From an uncultured Lachnospiraceae bacterium (lineage in GTDB: Bacteria; Bacillota; Clostridia; Lachnospirales; Lachnospiraceae): 10,132 nt of DNA. Below are positions 1 to 6,597 of the stretch, in pieces. The stretch's first letter is position 1. Each line of letters opens with the position of its first letter. The notes beneath the pieces were generated by a model. The model saw only the letters and a program-made list of their open reading frames with translations. It searched no databases and was not told where the DNA came from. The position numbers and the translations under genes are program-made. The stretch covers positions 1 through 10,132 of the forward strand of contig CAJTVT010000060.1 in assembly GCA_910580015.1 (NCBI GenBank), written 5' to 3'.

Positions 1-116
1 CTTATCGCCATTTGCCGAGATATGAAAAGATAGGTTGAAAATTTGCTTGAGGTTTATGACAACAATTAATGCTTATGATGTAAAGTTTATAAAACAAACA
101 ATCGTTCTATTTTCTC

Positions 117-145
117 TTGCATTTTTTACTTTACTGTGTTATGAT
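117..145 (+). promoter_or_regulatory. Extended -10 sigma-A type promoter of the radical SAM repair gene
   Basis: A -35 element TTGCAT (117-122) is followed after exactly 17 bases by a -10 element TATGAT (140-145). The -10 is preceded by TGT (137-139), giving the extended -10 TGN motif. The predicted transcription start is near 152-153, leaving a 5' UTR of about 70 bases before the ATG at 224. The SOS box lies at this start point. The assignment rests on motif match and spacing only; no other promoter of comparable quality is visible in 1-223. Confidence 0.75.
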
Positions 146-152
146 ATCTTCA

Positions 153-164
153 GAACTAATGTTC
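153..164 (+). promoter_or_regulatory. LexA/SOS operator (GAAC-N4-GTTC)
   Basis: The bases GAACTAATGTTC form a perfect GAAC-N4-GTTC dyad, the core of the LexA (DinR) box of Bacillus and Clostridia. The site begins 7 bases after the -10 hexamer, over the expected transcription start, where bound LexA would block RNA polymerase. This predicts that the downstream radical SAM gene, and perhaps its partner at 1814, is repressed in normal growth and induced by DNA damage. The motif and its position are seen directly; LexA binding is inferred. A weaker site with one mismatch in the left arm, AAACAATCGTTC, lies upstream at 96-107. Confidence 0.78.
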
Positions 165-223
165 CTCACTATTTTGCAAATGTGAAGACTTGAATTATCA
201 ATCGGCTTAGGAAGGGAATCGAT

Positions 224-1576
224 ATGAACTTACAGATGGACATGGACTTACTGGACAAGTTGACAATTTTGTCGGCTGCCGCTAAATATGATGTCGCCTG
301 CACCTCCAGTGGTGTAGACCGCAAGGGAACTGGCAGAGGAATGGGCAATTCCGTTGCCCCAGGGGTCTGTCACTCCTTCTCTGCTGACGGAAGATGTATC
401 TCTCTTTTGAAAATTCTTTTTACCAATGAATGTATTTTTAATTGCGCCTACTGTCTGAATAATCGGGATTCCGATGTCCCAAGAACTGCTTTTACCCCAG
501 AAGAAGTCTGCAAGATTACGCTCCAGTTCTATCGGCGCAATTATATAGAAGGTCTGTTCTTGAGTTCTGGTATTATGGTTAGTCCCAATTACACCATGGA
601 ACTCATTTACCAGACCTTGTACCAACTGCGCAATCTGCATCATTTTAATGGTTATATCCATGTAAAAGCAATCCCTGGCGCAGACCCTGTTTTAGTGGAA
701 AAAACCGGTTTTCTGGCAGATCGTATGAGTATCAATCTGGAACTGCCCACCGCAGACAGCTTAAAAGAACTCGCCCCATGTAAATCACGCAATACCATTT
801 TAAAACCAATGCGCCAGATTCAAAACCGCATTACAGACAATAAACAGGAACTTACTGTCTATCGCAAGGCGCCTAAATTTGTCCCAGCAGGACAGTCCAC
901 CCAGATGATCATTGGGGCCACACCAGAGAACGATTACCAGATCATGAGCGTTGCAGAAAGCTTATACCAGAAGTTTGCATTAAAACGAGTATTTTATTCT
1001 GCCTTTGTCAATGTAAATCATAACTCCATGCTTCCAGTACTGCCTGGAGGACCTCCTCTACTCCGAGAACATCGCCTGTATCAAGCTGACTGGCTTCTTC
1101 GCTACTATCATTTTCAGGTATCTGAATTATTGTCCGAAGACCGACCAGACTTTAACATTTTTCTAGATCCCAAATGTGACTGGGCACTGCGCCATCTGGA
1201 ATTCTTTCCTGTGGAGATCAATCGCGCCAGTTATCAGACTTTACTGCGTGTCCCTGGGATCGGTTATAAATCTGCGGAGCGCATTGTCAAAGCCCGCAGA
1301 AGAAACCAGTTAAATTTTGATGATTTAAAGAAAATTGGCGTAGTGTTAAAACGTGCACTCTATTTTATAACCTGTTCTGGTAAAATGATGTACCCGACGA
1401 AATTGGAGGAGAACTATATTTGTGAAAACCTTATGCGCGATAAGACCCAAATCCCAAAAGATATCCGAGAAGGAGGCTATCAACAGCTCAGCTTTTTTGA
1501 CAAAGAACTTCAGGAAGATTTCCAATTGACAGACGCACAGATCCTTCCCCCTAATCAACAAATTATTGCTGTGTAA
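224..1576 (+). CDS. Putative DNA modification/repair radical SAM protein (TIGR03916-like)
   Basis: Radical SAM enzyme of the family named 'putative DNA modification/repair radical SAM protein'. The canonical C-x3-C-x2-C [4Fe-4S] motif is at C70, C74 and C77 (TNECIFNCAYC), followed by the family-typical stretch YIEGLFLSSGI (about 107-117) and FVPAGQSTQMIIGA (219-232). Further cysteines at C26, C49 and C58 sit in conserved-looking contexts (ACTSSG, GVCHSF, GRCISLL) and could bind a second cluster. Residues about 330-385 (INRASYQTLLRVPGIGYKSA and onward) are a helix-hairpin-helix region that should bind DNA backbone. At 450 residues it appears full length. The ATG at 224 follows AGGAAGGG (209-216) with 7 bases of spacing; in-frame Met5 and Met7 are less well placed. 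It acts in the cytoplasm, probably on DNA or nucleotides, but substrate and reaction are unknown. It is first in a likely unit with the DUF4130-type gene at 1814 and sits under an SOS operator, which supports a repair role. Confidence 0.9.
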   Translation: MNLQMDMDLLDKLTILSAAAKYDVACTSSGVDRKGTGRGMGNSVAPGVCHSFSADGRCISLLKILFTNECIFNCAYCLNNRDSDVPRTAFTPEEVCKITLQFYRRNYIEGLFLSSGIMVSPNYTMELIYQTLYQLRNLHHFNGYIHVKAIPGADPVLVEKTGFLADRMSINLELPTADSLKELAPCKSRNTILKPMRQIQNRITDNKQELTVYRKAPKFVPAGQSTQMIIGATPENDYQIMSVAESLYQKFALKRVFYSAFVNVNHNSMLPVLPGGPPLLREHRLYQADWLLRYYHFQVSELLSEDRPDFNIFLDPKCDWALRHLEFFPVEINRASYQTLLRVPGIGYKSAERIVKARRRNQLNFDDLKKIGVVLKRALYFITCSGKMMYPTKLEENYICENLMRDKTQIPKDIREGGYQQLSFFDKELQEDFQLTDAQILPPNQQIIAV

Positions 1577-1639
1577 TATTTAACCACTCTTAAAAATGGT
1601 GTGGTAATGCTGGAAAGAATGATTTTGAAAATTGCCTTC

Positions 1640-1797
1640 TATCAAATCTATTTTATAATTTGTGGAAAATTTATGCTAAGGAAGAAGATCCGATAGTGTA
1701 CTCCTTTTCGGGCTAAATATATTGCAGACCAAGAGCTGCAAATAGTAGAAATGAATTTTCTGTAACATAATAGCTACATTTATCAATCTATTTTATA
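1640..1797. repeat. Pair of 17/18-base near-identical direct repeats in the intergenic gap
   Basis: TATCAAATCTATTTTATA at 1640-1657 recurs as TATCAATCTATTTTATA at 1781-1797, differing only by one deleted A. The copies lie 141 bases apart (start to start) in the gap between the two repair genes, and the second ends just before the ribosome binding site of the second gene. Between them is a small inverted repeat TTGCAG/CTGCAA (1722-1727 and 1736-1741, 8-base loop). The rest of 1577-1813 shows no credible gene, strong terminator or clear promoter. The repeats could be duplicated operators, duplicated AT-rich promoter pieces, or scars flanking an inserted segment; the sequence does not decide. 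Confidence 0.6.
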
Positions 1798-1813
1798 GAG
1801 AAGGGAGTCAATT

Positions 1814-2608
1814 ATGTATATTTTTCTCTGCGAAGACAGTTTGGATGGCATTTTTTCTGGCGTCTATGATGCTTGGGCAAGCGGATATGGACATGCTAAC
1901 GTCACCCTTACCACCTGTTGCCCAGATAACTATTCGCTTTTTCATGAATATATTACCGTAAAAACAGATCTTGAAAAAAGCGCAAAAGTCGCTCGAACCT
2001 TGAGAAAACGCATGGGAATGGAGACTTACGAGGAACTATGTCAGGCTGCCCTTTCATCGGAACAGTCTTCCAAACGAAAACAACCTCTGGACAAGGCGGA
2101 CGCCCTCTATCAAACAATCGTATTGGCACTGTCTCTGCCCGACAGCAGCAAGGTTTTATCTTATTTGGGTGAACCTTATGTCAACCGCGTATTCCAGCTC
2201 TCCCGTAGCACTGGAAATGAAGCTCATCATCTTCTTGGTTTTGTGCGTTTCCAGGAACTGGAGAATGGTGTGCTGTTTGCCCGGATTCATCCCAAAAATG
2301 ATGTCCTCCCCTTTCTGGGAGAACATTTCTCAGATCGTTTACCACAAGAAAATTTTATGATCTATGATGAAAATCGACAACTTGCCGTACTTCACCCCAA
2401 GGGGGCAGGATTTTTTATCACGGACACAGAAGAACTTGATATGGAAATGCTTGAGCGCTATTCCCCAGAAGAATTAGAATATCAAAAATTATGGTGCAAA
2501 TTTTTTGACAGCATTGCCGTGGAAGCTAGAAAAAATCTCAAGCTACAAAATCAAAATCTGCCCAAACGCTTTCAGCAGGATATCGTAGAATTTAGGCGGA
2601 ACCACTAG
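1814..2608 (+). CDS. TIGR03915/DUF4130-type probable DNA metabolism protein, partner of the radical SAM protein
   Basis: Matches the family described as 'TIGR03915 family putative DNA repair protein' (DUF4130 domain), normally encoded next to the radical SAM protein found here at 224. Recognisable parts are the N-terminus MYIFLCEDSLDGIFSGVYDA, the central VNRVFQLSRSTGNEAHHLLGFVRF (about 124-147) with paired histidines at 137-138, then IHPKNDVLPFLGEHFSDR (158-175) and FMIYDENRQLAVLH (181-194). At 264 residues it holds only this domain; some relatives are fused to a uracil-DNA glycosylase-like domain, which is absent here. The start is supported by AAGGGAG (1801-1807) 6 bases before the ATG. 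No signal peptide or membrane segment is seen, so it is cytoplasmic. Its biochemical activity is unknown. Transcription may be read-through from the SOS promoter at 117-145, but the 237-base gap leaves room for its own promoter. Confidence 0.85.
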   Translation: MYIFLCEDSLDGIFSGVYDAWASGYGHANVTLTTCCPDNYSLFHEYITVKTDLEKSAKVARTLRKRMGMETYEELCQAALSSEQSSKRKQPLDKADALYQTIVLALSLPDSSKVLSYLGEPYVNRVFQLSRSTGNEAHHLLGFVRFQELENGVLFARIHPKNDVLPFLGEHFSDRLPQENFMIYDENRQLAVLHPKGAGFFITDTEELDMEMLERYSPEELEYQKLWCKFFDSIAVEARKNLKLQNQNLPKRFQQDIVEFRRNH

Positions 2609-2643
2609 CATTATATCTGACGAAACTCCACATGATATTCGCT

Positions 2644-2709
2644 CATCTGCAAGGCAGATTTTCAACGGTGTAGCGGTGGCTACAGCTAGAAAATCTAACG
2701 CAGCAGATG
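2644..2709. repeat. Nested interrupted palindrome in the convergent intergenic region
   Basis: Three perfect inverted arm pairs are nested about one centre: CATCTGC (2644-2650) with GCAGATG (2703-2709), AGATTTTC (2656-2663) with GAAAATCT (2689-2696), and TGTAGC (2669-2674) with GCTACA (2679-2684) around a GGTG loop (2675-2678). The internal loops are 5/6 and 5/4 bases. As RNA from either strand this gives a stepped hairpin with 21 Watson-Crick pairs. It lies between two convergent gene ends, so it could act as a 3' structure for either transcript, but no U-run follows directly. It may be a member of a dispersed intergenic repeat family, which cannot be tested from one window. Confidence 0.65.
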
Positions 2710-2712
2710 GAT

Positions 2713-2734
2713 GAAAAGGCAAGTAGGTTTGCCT
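2713..2734 (-). terminator. Weak candidate terminator for the metG-tatD-rsmA operon
   Basis: On the - strand, AGGCAA (2734-2729), a 6-base loop and TTGCCT (2722-2717) form a 6-bp hairpin followed by TTTC (2716-2713). It lies 52 bases past the rsmA stop codon and before the palindrome on that strand. The stem is short and the T-run poor, so it is at best a modest intrinsic terminator. On the + strand the same hairpin is followed by AATTAT, which is not terminator-like. Confidence 0.35.
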
Positions 2735-2786
2735 AATTATAAATGTGTCAGTACACTAGCCAGAACGCGTCTGAACATATTGATTT

Positions 2787-3650
2787 TTAACAGTGAATCA
2801 GAAGATTACTTAACATTGCAAACTGTTCTAACGTCAATGTCTCTCCTCGCACATTTGCTGGCAGCTCTAATTGTTCCAGCGCTTCCATAATTTGCTGTTT
2901 GGAATAAGAAAGCCCTGGCGCATTATTTAATCCATTGACCAATGTCTTCCTTCTTTGGTTGAAGGAAGCGCGAATCAGCGCAAACATCTGCTTTTCATCC
3001 AAAACCTGCACTGGGATCTCATTATGTCTGGTAAGTCGAATCACCGCACTGCCCACATTGGGACGAGGCATAAAGCAATTTGGTGGAACATTTGCCACAA
3101 TCTCTGGCCTGGCATAATATTGAACCGCCAGAGATAATGCTCCATAATCTTTCGTTCCAGGTCCTGCCTGCATCCGATCTGCAACTTCTTTCTGCACCAT
3201 GATTGTGATACTTTCCATAGGCACATGACTTTCAAACAGTCCCATAATAATCGGTGTCGTTATATAATAAGGCAGATTTGCCACAACTTTGATGGGATTT
3301 CCCTGATTTTTCTCCTGAGCCAGACGGTTGATGTCTACCTTTAAGATATCCTCATGGATCACTTCCACATTCTCATATTCACTGAGTGTATCAACCAGGA
3401 TGGGAATCAGATGTTTGTCAATCTCAACCGCTGTGACCTCTCTGGCATGTTCACAAAGATGCTGTGTCATGGTCCCAATACCAGGGCCGATTTCCAGAAC
3501 AAAATCATTCTTTGTAATTCCTGCGGCCTGAATAATTTTTTCCAGCGGCCGTATGTCAATCAGAAAATTTTGTCCAAACTTCTTTTGGAAACGAAAATTA
3601 TATTTCTGTAATACCTCTATGGTATTTTGAGGGATTGCCAATGTCGCCAT
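2787..3650 (-). CDS. rsmA: 16S rRNA (adenine(1518)-N6/adenine(1519)-N6)-dimethyltransferase RsmA/KsgA
   Basis: Dimethylates the two adjacent adenines in the 3'-terminal helix 45 loop of 16S rRNA using SAM, a late step of 30S assembly in the cytoplasm; loss in other bacteria gives kasugamycin resistance. With the start chosen here the protein is 287 residues, normal for the family. Visible motifs are KFGQNFL (24-30), the SAM-binding loop EIGPGIG (53-59), acidic motif II VEIDKH (75-80), the catalytic NLPYY (125-129) and FNQRRKTL (230-237). The open frame extends 9 codons further upstream to 3677, but AAGGAGG (3662-3656) sits directly before the ATG at 3650, so MATLAIPQ is the likely start. It is last in the metG-tatD-rsmA operon, 55 bases after tatD. 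In B. subtilis rnmV precedes ksgA; no rnmV is present here. Confidence 0.96.
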   Translation of the reverse strand: MATLAIPQNTIEVLQKYNFRFQKKFGQNFLIDIRPLEKIIQAAGITKNDFVLEIGPGIGTMTQHLCEHAREVTAVEIDKHLIPILVDTLSEYENVEVIHEDILKVDINRLAQEKNQGNPIKVVANLPYYITTPIIMGLFESHVPMESITIMVQKEVADRMQAGPGTKDYGALSLAVQYYARPEIVANVPPNCFMPRPNVGSAVIRLTRHNEIPVQVLDEKQMFALIRASFNQRRKTLVNGLNNAPGLSYSKQQIMEALEQLELPANVRGETLTLEQFAMLSNLLIHC

Positions 3651-3662
3651 CGTTACCTCCTT
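3651..3662 (-). promoter_or_regulatory. Ribosome binding site that fixes the rsmA start
   Basis: On the - strand AAGGAGG (3662-3656) followed by TAACG precedes the ATG at 3650 with 5-base spacing. It argues against the upstream in-frame ATG at 3677, which has no comparable site. A short inverted repeat GTACA/TGTAC lies just upstream, within the tatD-rsmA gap. Confidence 0.8.
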
Positions 3663-3705
3663 TTTGTACACTTTCACCTGTACGAACGATTCAAATTTCT
3701 ACACA

Positions 3706-4482
3706 CTACTTTACCTTAGAAAACAGTCGAAATGCATTTTCATAGGTGGCTTTTTGCACTTCTTCCTCGGTAATTTCTCTTAATTCTGCAATCGCTTTGA
3801 CCACATACGATAGATTTAAGGAAGAATTGCGTTTTCCTCTGTTTGGCTCTGGAGACAGATATGGGCAGTCTGTCTCCAATAAAATCCGTTCCATAGGGAT
3901 CTTGGCTACGGTTTCTTTTAGTTTTTTTGCATTCTTATATGTCACTACTCCACCGACTCCAATATAGTATCCCAACTTCACATATTCCTCCGCTATCTCT
4001 GGAGAATAAGAAAAACAATGCACAACACCTGGAATTTCATCTCCGTGAATTCCCTTTATTATTTTTAAGGTGTCTTCTGCTGCATCCCTGGAATGAATAA
4101 TGACAGGAAGTGAGACTTCTCTAGCCAACTCCATCTGTCTGCAAAACCAATACCGCTGGTAGCTTTGTACTTTCGGATCTTTTTCCCAATAATAATCCAA
4201 ACCAATCTCACCGATTGCTACAATCTTAGGATCGGATGATGTTTCCTTGAGCCATTCATACACATCCTCATTCAAATCCTCAATATCACTGGGATGAACT
4301 CCCACTGCACCATAAATAAACTCATATTTCCTGGCCAGTTCCAAGGTATGTCTACAAGCTGCAAAATCAGAACCCACATTGACAATCCGGCCAATTCCAT
4401 TTGCTCCCATGGAGGACAGCAGTTCTTCCCGATCTGGGTCAAACTGTCTGTCATCATAGTGAGCATGACTTTCAAATATCAT
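3706..4482 (-). CDS. TatD family metal-dependent hydrolase (DNase)
   Basis: TIM-barrel metallohydrolase of the TatD family (YabD/YcfH type). Relatives are divalent-metal-dependent 3'-5' exonucleases linked to DNA repair and DNA turnover; the substrate here is inferred from the family. Expected metal ligands are present: H6 and H8 in the N-terminal ESHAHYD, E92 in GEIGLDYYW (91-99), H130 in VIIHSRDA (127-134), H155 in VVHCFS (153-158) and D205 in LETDCPYLSPEP (202-213). At 258 residues it is full length. AAGGAGG (4500-4494) lies 11 bases before the ATG, slightly long, with a closer GGAG at 4489-4486. It starts 29 bases after the metG stop. The metS-tatD(yabD) adjacency is a conserved Firmicute arrangement, so expression is expected from the metG T-box promoter. 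Confidence 0.95.
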   Translation of the reverse strand: MIFESHAHYDDRQFDPDREELLSSMGANGIGRIVNVGSDFAACRHTLELARKYEFIYGAVGVHPSDIEDLNEDVYEWLKETSSDPKIVAIGEIGLDYYWEKDPKVQSYQRYWFCRQMELAREVSLPVIIHSRDAAEDTLKIIKGIHGDEIPGVVHCFSYSPEIAEEYVKLGYYIGVGGVVTYKNAKKLKETVAKIPMERILLETDCPYLSPEPNRGKRNSSLNLSYVVKAIAELREITEEEVQKATYENAFRLFSKVK

Positions 4483-4511
4483 TTACTCCACGTCCTCCTT
4501 AAAGCGTTGCT

Positions 4512-6521
4512 CTAACAAATCTCTGCCCCAGAAGGCATATTTTTTTCAGGCGTCATCAATGCCAACTGGCCATTTTCATCCTCCGCACACAACAACATTC
4601 CCTCTGATAATACGCCTGCAAGCTTGGCCGGCTTTAAGTTCACTAACACCATCACCTTCTTGCCCACCATTTCCTCTGGAGAATAAAATTTCCGGATGCC
4701 TGACACAATCTGCTTCACCTGACTGCCAACGCGGACTTGAGAACAAAGAAGTTTTTTGGATTTTGCCACCGCCTCGCAGGAAATGATTTCTCCAACCTGA
4801 AATTGCATTTTCATAAAATCATCATAGGAGATCTCTTCTTTTGCTGGAATGTCGATAACATTTTCCTCATGAACTTCTCCTTCTGGTTCTTCTCCCATGG
4901 CCCGCTGCTCTGCCTCAAATTCCGCTTTCTGCGCCTGTCGAATCTCTTCTACCTTCTCCATAATTTCCTTTACATCCAGACGTGCAAACAAGATCTCTGG
5001 CTGCTCTGTCACCTTCGTCCCACTCTCATAAAATCCAAATTGATCTAATGACTCAAACTCTCTGACAGACGTGTTAAGCTGTGCCATAATCTTTTCTGTT
5101 GTCTCTGGTAAAAAGCTGTGCAGAAGAGATGCTGCAATGACAATGGATTCTGTCAAATTATAAAGCACTTCGCTTAACCTGTCTTTTTTTGCCTCGTCCT
5201 TTGCCAATACCCATGGTTCTGTCTCATCAATATATTTATTACTGCGACGCAGCAATGTAAATATTTCAGAGATGGCGTCTGCTACTCTCAGTTGATCCAT
5301 TTTTTGCTGAACCTTATCCTTTGTTCCTCTGGCCACTGTTTTTAGCTCTTCATCTACCGCTTCCTCAATCCCAGTCTTTTTCACAATACCGCCAAAATAT
5401 TTATTGCACATGGAGATTGTACGGTTGACTAGATTTCCTAAGATATTTGCCAGATCGGAGTTCAAACGCTCCACCACCAGCTCCCAGGTAATGATCCCAT
5501 CATTGTCAAAGGGCATTTCATGTAACACAAAATAACGGGTGGCATCCACGCCAAACAAGTTCACCATATCATCTGCATATATCACATTCCCTTTGGATTT
5601 ACTCATCTTCTCCCCGCCCTGTAACAGCCAGGGATGACCAAATACCTGCTTTGGCAATGGCAAGTCCAACGCCATCAAAAAGATTGGCCAATAAATGGTA
5701 TGGAACCGAATAATATCTTTTCCAATCAAATGCAAATCTGCTGGCCAGTTTTTGCAAAACATTTCTGTCGAATTTCCATCTGCATCATAGCCAATTTTGG
5801 TAATATAGTTGGTCAACGCATCCAACCACACATACACCACATGTTTTGGATCAAAGTCTACTGGGATTCCCCATTGAAAAGATGTTCTAGAGACACACAA
5901 ATCCTGAAGTCCTGGCAAAAGAAAGTTGTTCATCATCTCGTTTTTTCTTGATACTGGCTGAATAAACTCTGGATGGCTGTTGATATGCTCAATCAGTCGA
6001 TCGGCATACTTACTCATTTTGAAGAAATATGCTTCTTCCTTCGCCGGCTGAACCTCACGTCCACAATCAGGACACTTTCCATCCACCAATTGGGATTCTG
6101 TCCAGAAAGATTCGCAGGGAGTACAATACATGCCCTCATAGGCGCCTTTATAGATATCTCCCTGGTCATATAATTTCTTAAAAATCTTTGCCACTTGTTT
6201 CTCATGATCCTGGTCTGTTGTCCGAACAAAATTATCATACGAAGAATTTACCATATCCCAGATTTTTTTGACCTGACCTGCCACCTGATCCACATATTCC
6301 TTCGGCGTGATCCCTGTCTTATCTGCTTTTTCTTGAATTTTTTGTCCATGCTCGTCTGTCCCAGTCTGAAAATAAACATCATAACCTTCCTGCCGTTTAA
6401 ATCGTGCAATACTGTCCGCAAGCACAATCTCATACGTATTGCCTATATGGGGTTTTCCAGATGTATAGGCGATGGCTGTTGTTATATAATATTTTCCATT
6501 CTTACATTTTGTACACATCAT
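4512..6521 (-). CDS. metG: Methionyl-tRNA synthetase with C-terminal tRNA-binding (Trbp111-like) domain
   Basis: Charges tRNA-Met and initiator tRNA with methionine using ATP, in the cytoplasm. Numbered from the start chosen here (669 residues), the protein has a class I catalytic core with the HIGH-type motif PHIGN (24-28), a single zinc knuckle of four cysteines (C133, C136, C150, C153), and KMSKSKG (305-311). An anticodon-binding helical domain follows, then a charged linker rich in Glu (about 520-560), and a C-terminal OB-fold tRNA-binding domain from about 566 containing VGEIISCEAVAKSKKLL (576-592) and LKPAKLAGVLSEGM (629-642). The frame opens at 6539, but AGGAGG (6532-6527) lies inside that extension, so translation should begin at the ATG at 6521 (5-base spacing) or the adjacent ATG at 6518 (8-base spacing). 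First gene of the metG-tatD-rsmA operon, controlled by the Met T-box leader at 6562-6862. Confidence 0.97.
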   Translation of the reverse strand: MMCTKCKNGKYYITTAIAYTSGKPHIGNTYEIVLADSIARFKRQEGYDVYFQTGTDEHGQKIQEKADKTGITPKEYVDQVAGQVKKIWDMVNSSYDNFVRTTDQDHEKQVAKIFKKLYDQGDIYKGAYEGMYCTPCESFWTESQLVDGKCPDCGREVQPAKEEAYFFKMSKYADRLIEHINSHPEFIQPVSRKNEMMNNFLLPGLQDLCVSRTSFQWGIPVDFDPKHVVYVWLDALTNYITKIGYDADGNSTEMFCKNWPADLHLIGKDIIRFHTIYWPIFLMALDLPLPKQVFGHPWLLQGGEKMSKSKGNVIYADDMVNLFGVDATRYFVLHEMPFDNDGIITWELVVERLNSDLANILGNLVNRTISMCNKYFGGIVKKTGIEEAVDEELKTVARGTKDKVQQKMDQLRVADAISEIFTLLRRSNKYIDETEPWVLAKDEAKKDRLSEVLYNLTESIVIAASLLHSFLPETTEKIMAQLNTSVREFESLDQFGFYESGTKVTEQPEILFARLDVKEIMEKVEEIRQAQKAEFEAEQRAMGEEPEGEVHEENVIDIPAKEEISYDDFMKMQFQVGEIISCEAVAKSKKLLCSQVRVGSQVKQIVSGIRKFYSPEEMVGKKVMVLVNLKPAKLAGVLSEGMLLCAEDENGQLALMTPEKNMPSGAEIC

Positions 6522-6533
6522 GCACTCCTCCTT
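6522..6533 (-). promoter_or_regulatory. Ribosome binding site that decides the metG start
   Basis: AAGGAGG on the - strand (6533-6527) lies within the longest open frame, which rules against the ATG at 6539 and places the start at 6521 or 6518. It is 29 bases downstream of the T-box terminator T-run, so read-through of the terminator exposes it. Confidence 0.8.
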
Positions 6534-6561
6534 TTCCATAAAAACAGTAAAATTTCATACA

Positions 6562-6597
6562 AGACAAAACCGCCTTCCATGTCTCCATAGAAGGCGG
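6562..6597 (-). terminator. Intrinsic terminator of the metG T-box leader
   Basis: On the - strand, CCGCCTTCTATG (6597-6586) pairs over 12 bases with CATGGAAGGCGG (6581-6570), with one G-T pair, around a GAGA tetraloop (6585-6582). TTTTGTCTT (6569-6561) follows. Its 5' arm also carries the bases needed for the antiterminator (CCGC and CTTCT), so the two structures exclude each other, as expected in a T-box switch. Confidence 0.92.

Noticed and set aside
1577..1604. Hairpin ACCAC/GTGGT just after the radical SAM stop as a terminator
   Set aside because: The stem is only 5 bp with a large A-rich loop, and no T-run follows.
1607..1696. A 29-codon + strand frame (starting MLERMILKIAFYQIY) in the gap between the two repair genes
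   Set aside because: No ribosome binding site precedes the ATG, the composition is that of AT-rich noncoding DNA, and the frame runs across one of the direct repeats. I see no support for translation.
2787..3677. Longer rsmA start at 3677 (nine extra residues)
   Set aside because: The AAGGAGG site lies downstream of it, directly before the ATG at 3650, and family members begin close to that position.
3670..3695. A LexA-like GAAC near the tatD-rsmA gap (CGAACGATTC)
   Set aside because: The second arm is not GTTC at 4-base spacing, so it does not match the SOS dyad.
5634..5951. Several 60-130 codon frames antisense to metG, MCP, rsmA, tatD and the sortase
   Set aside because: They are shadows of well-identified genes: no family resemblance, no ribosome binding sites, low-complexity or odd composition.
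4512..6539. Longer metG start at 6539
   Set aside because: The AGGAGG ribosome binding site lies inside this extension, so it must be upstream of the true start at 6521 or 6518.
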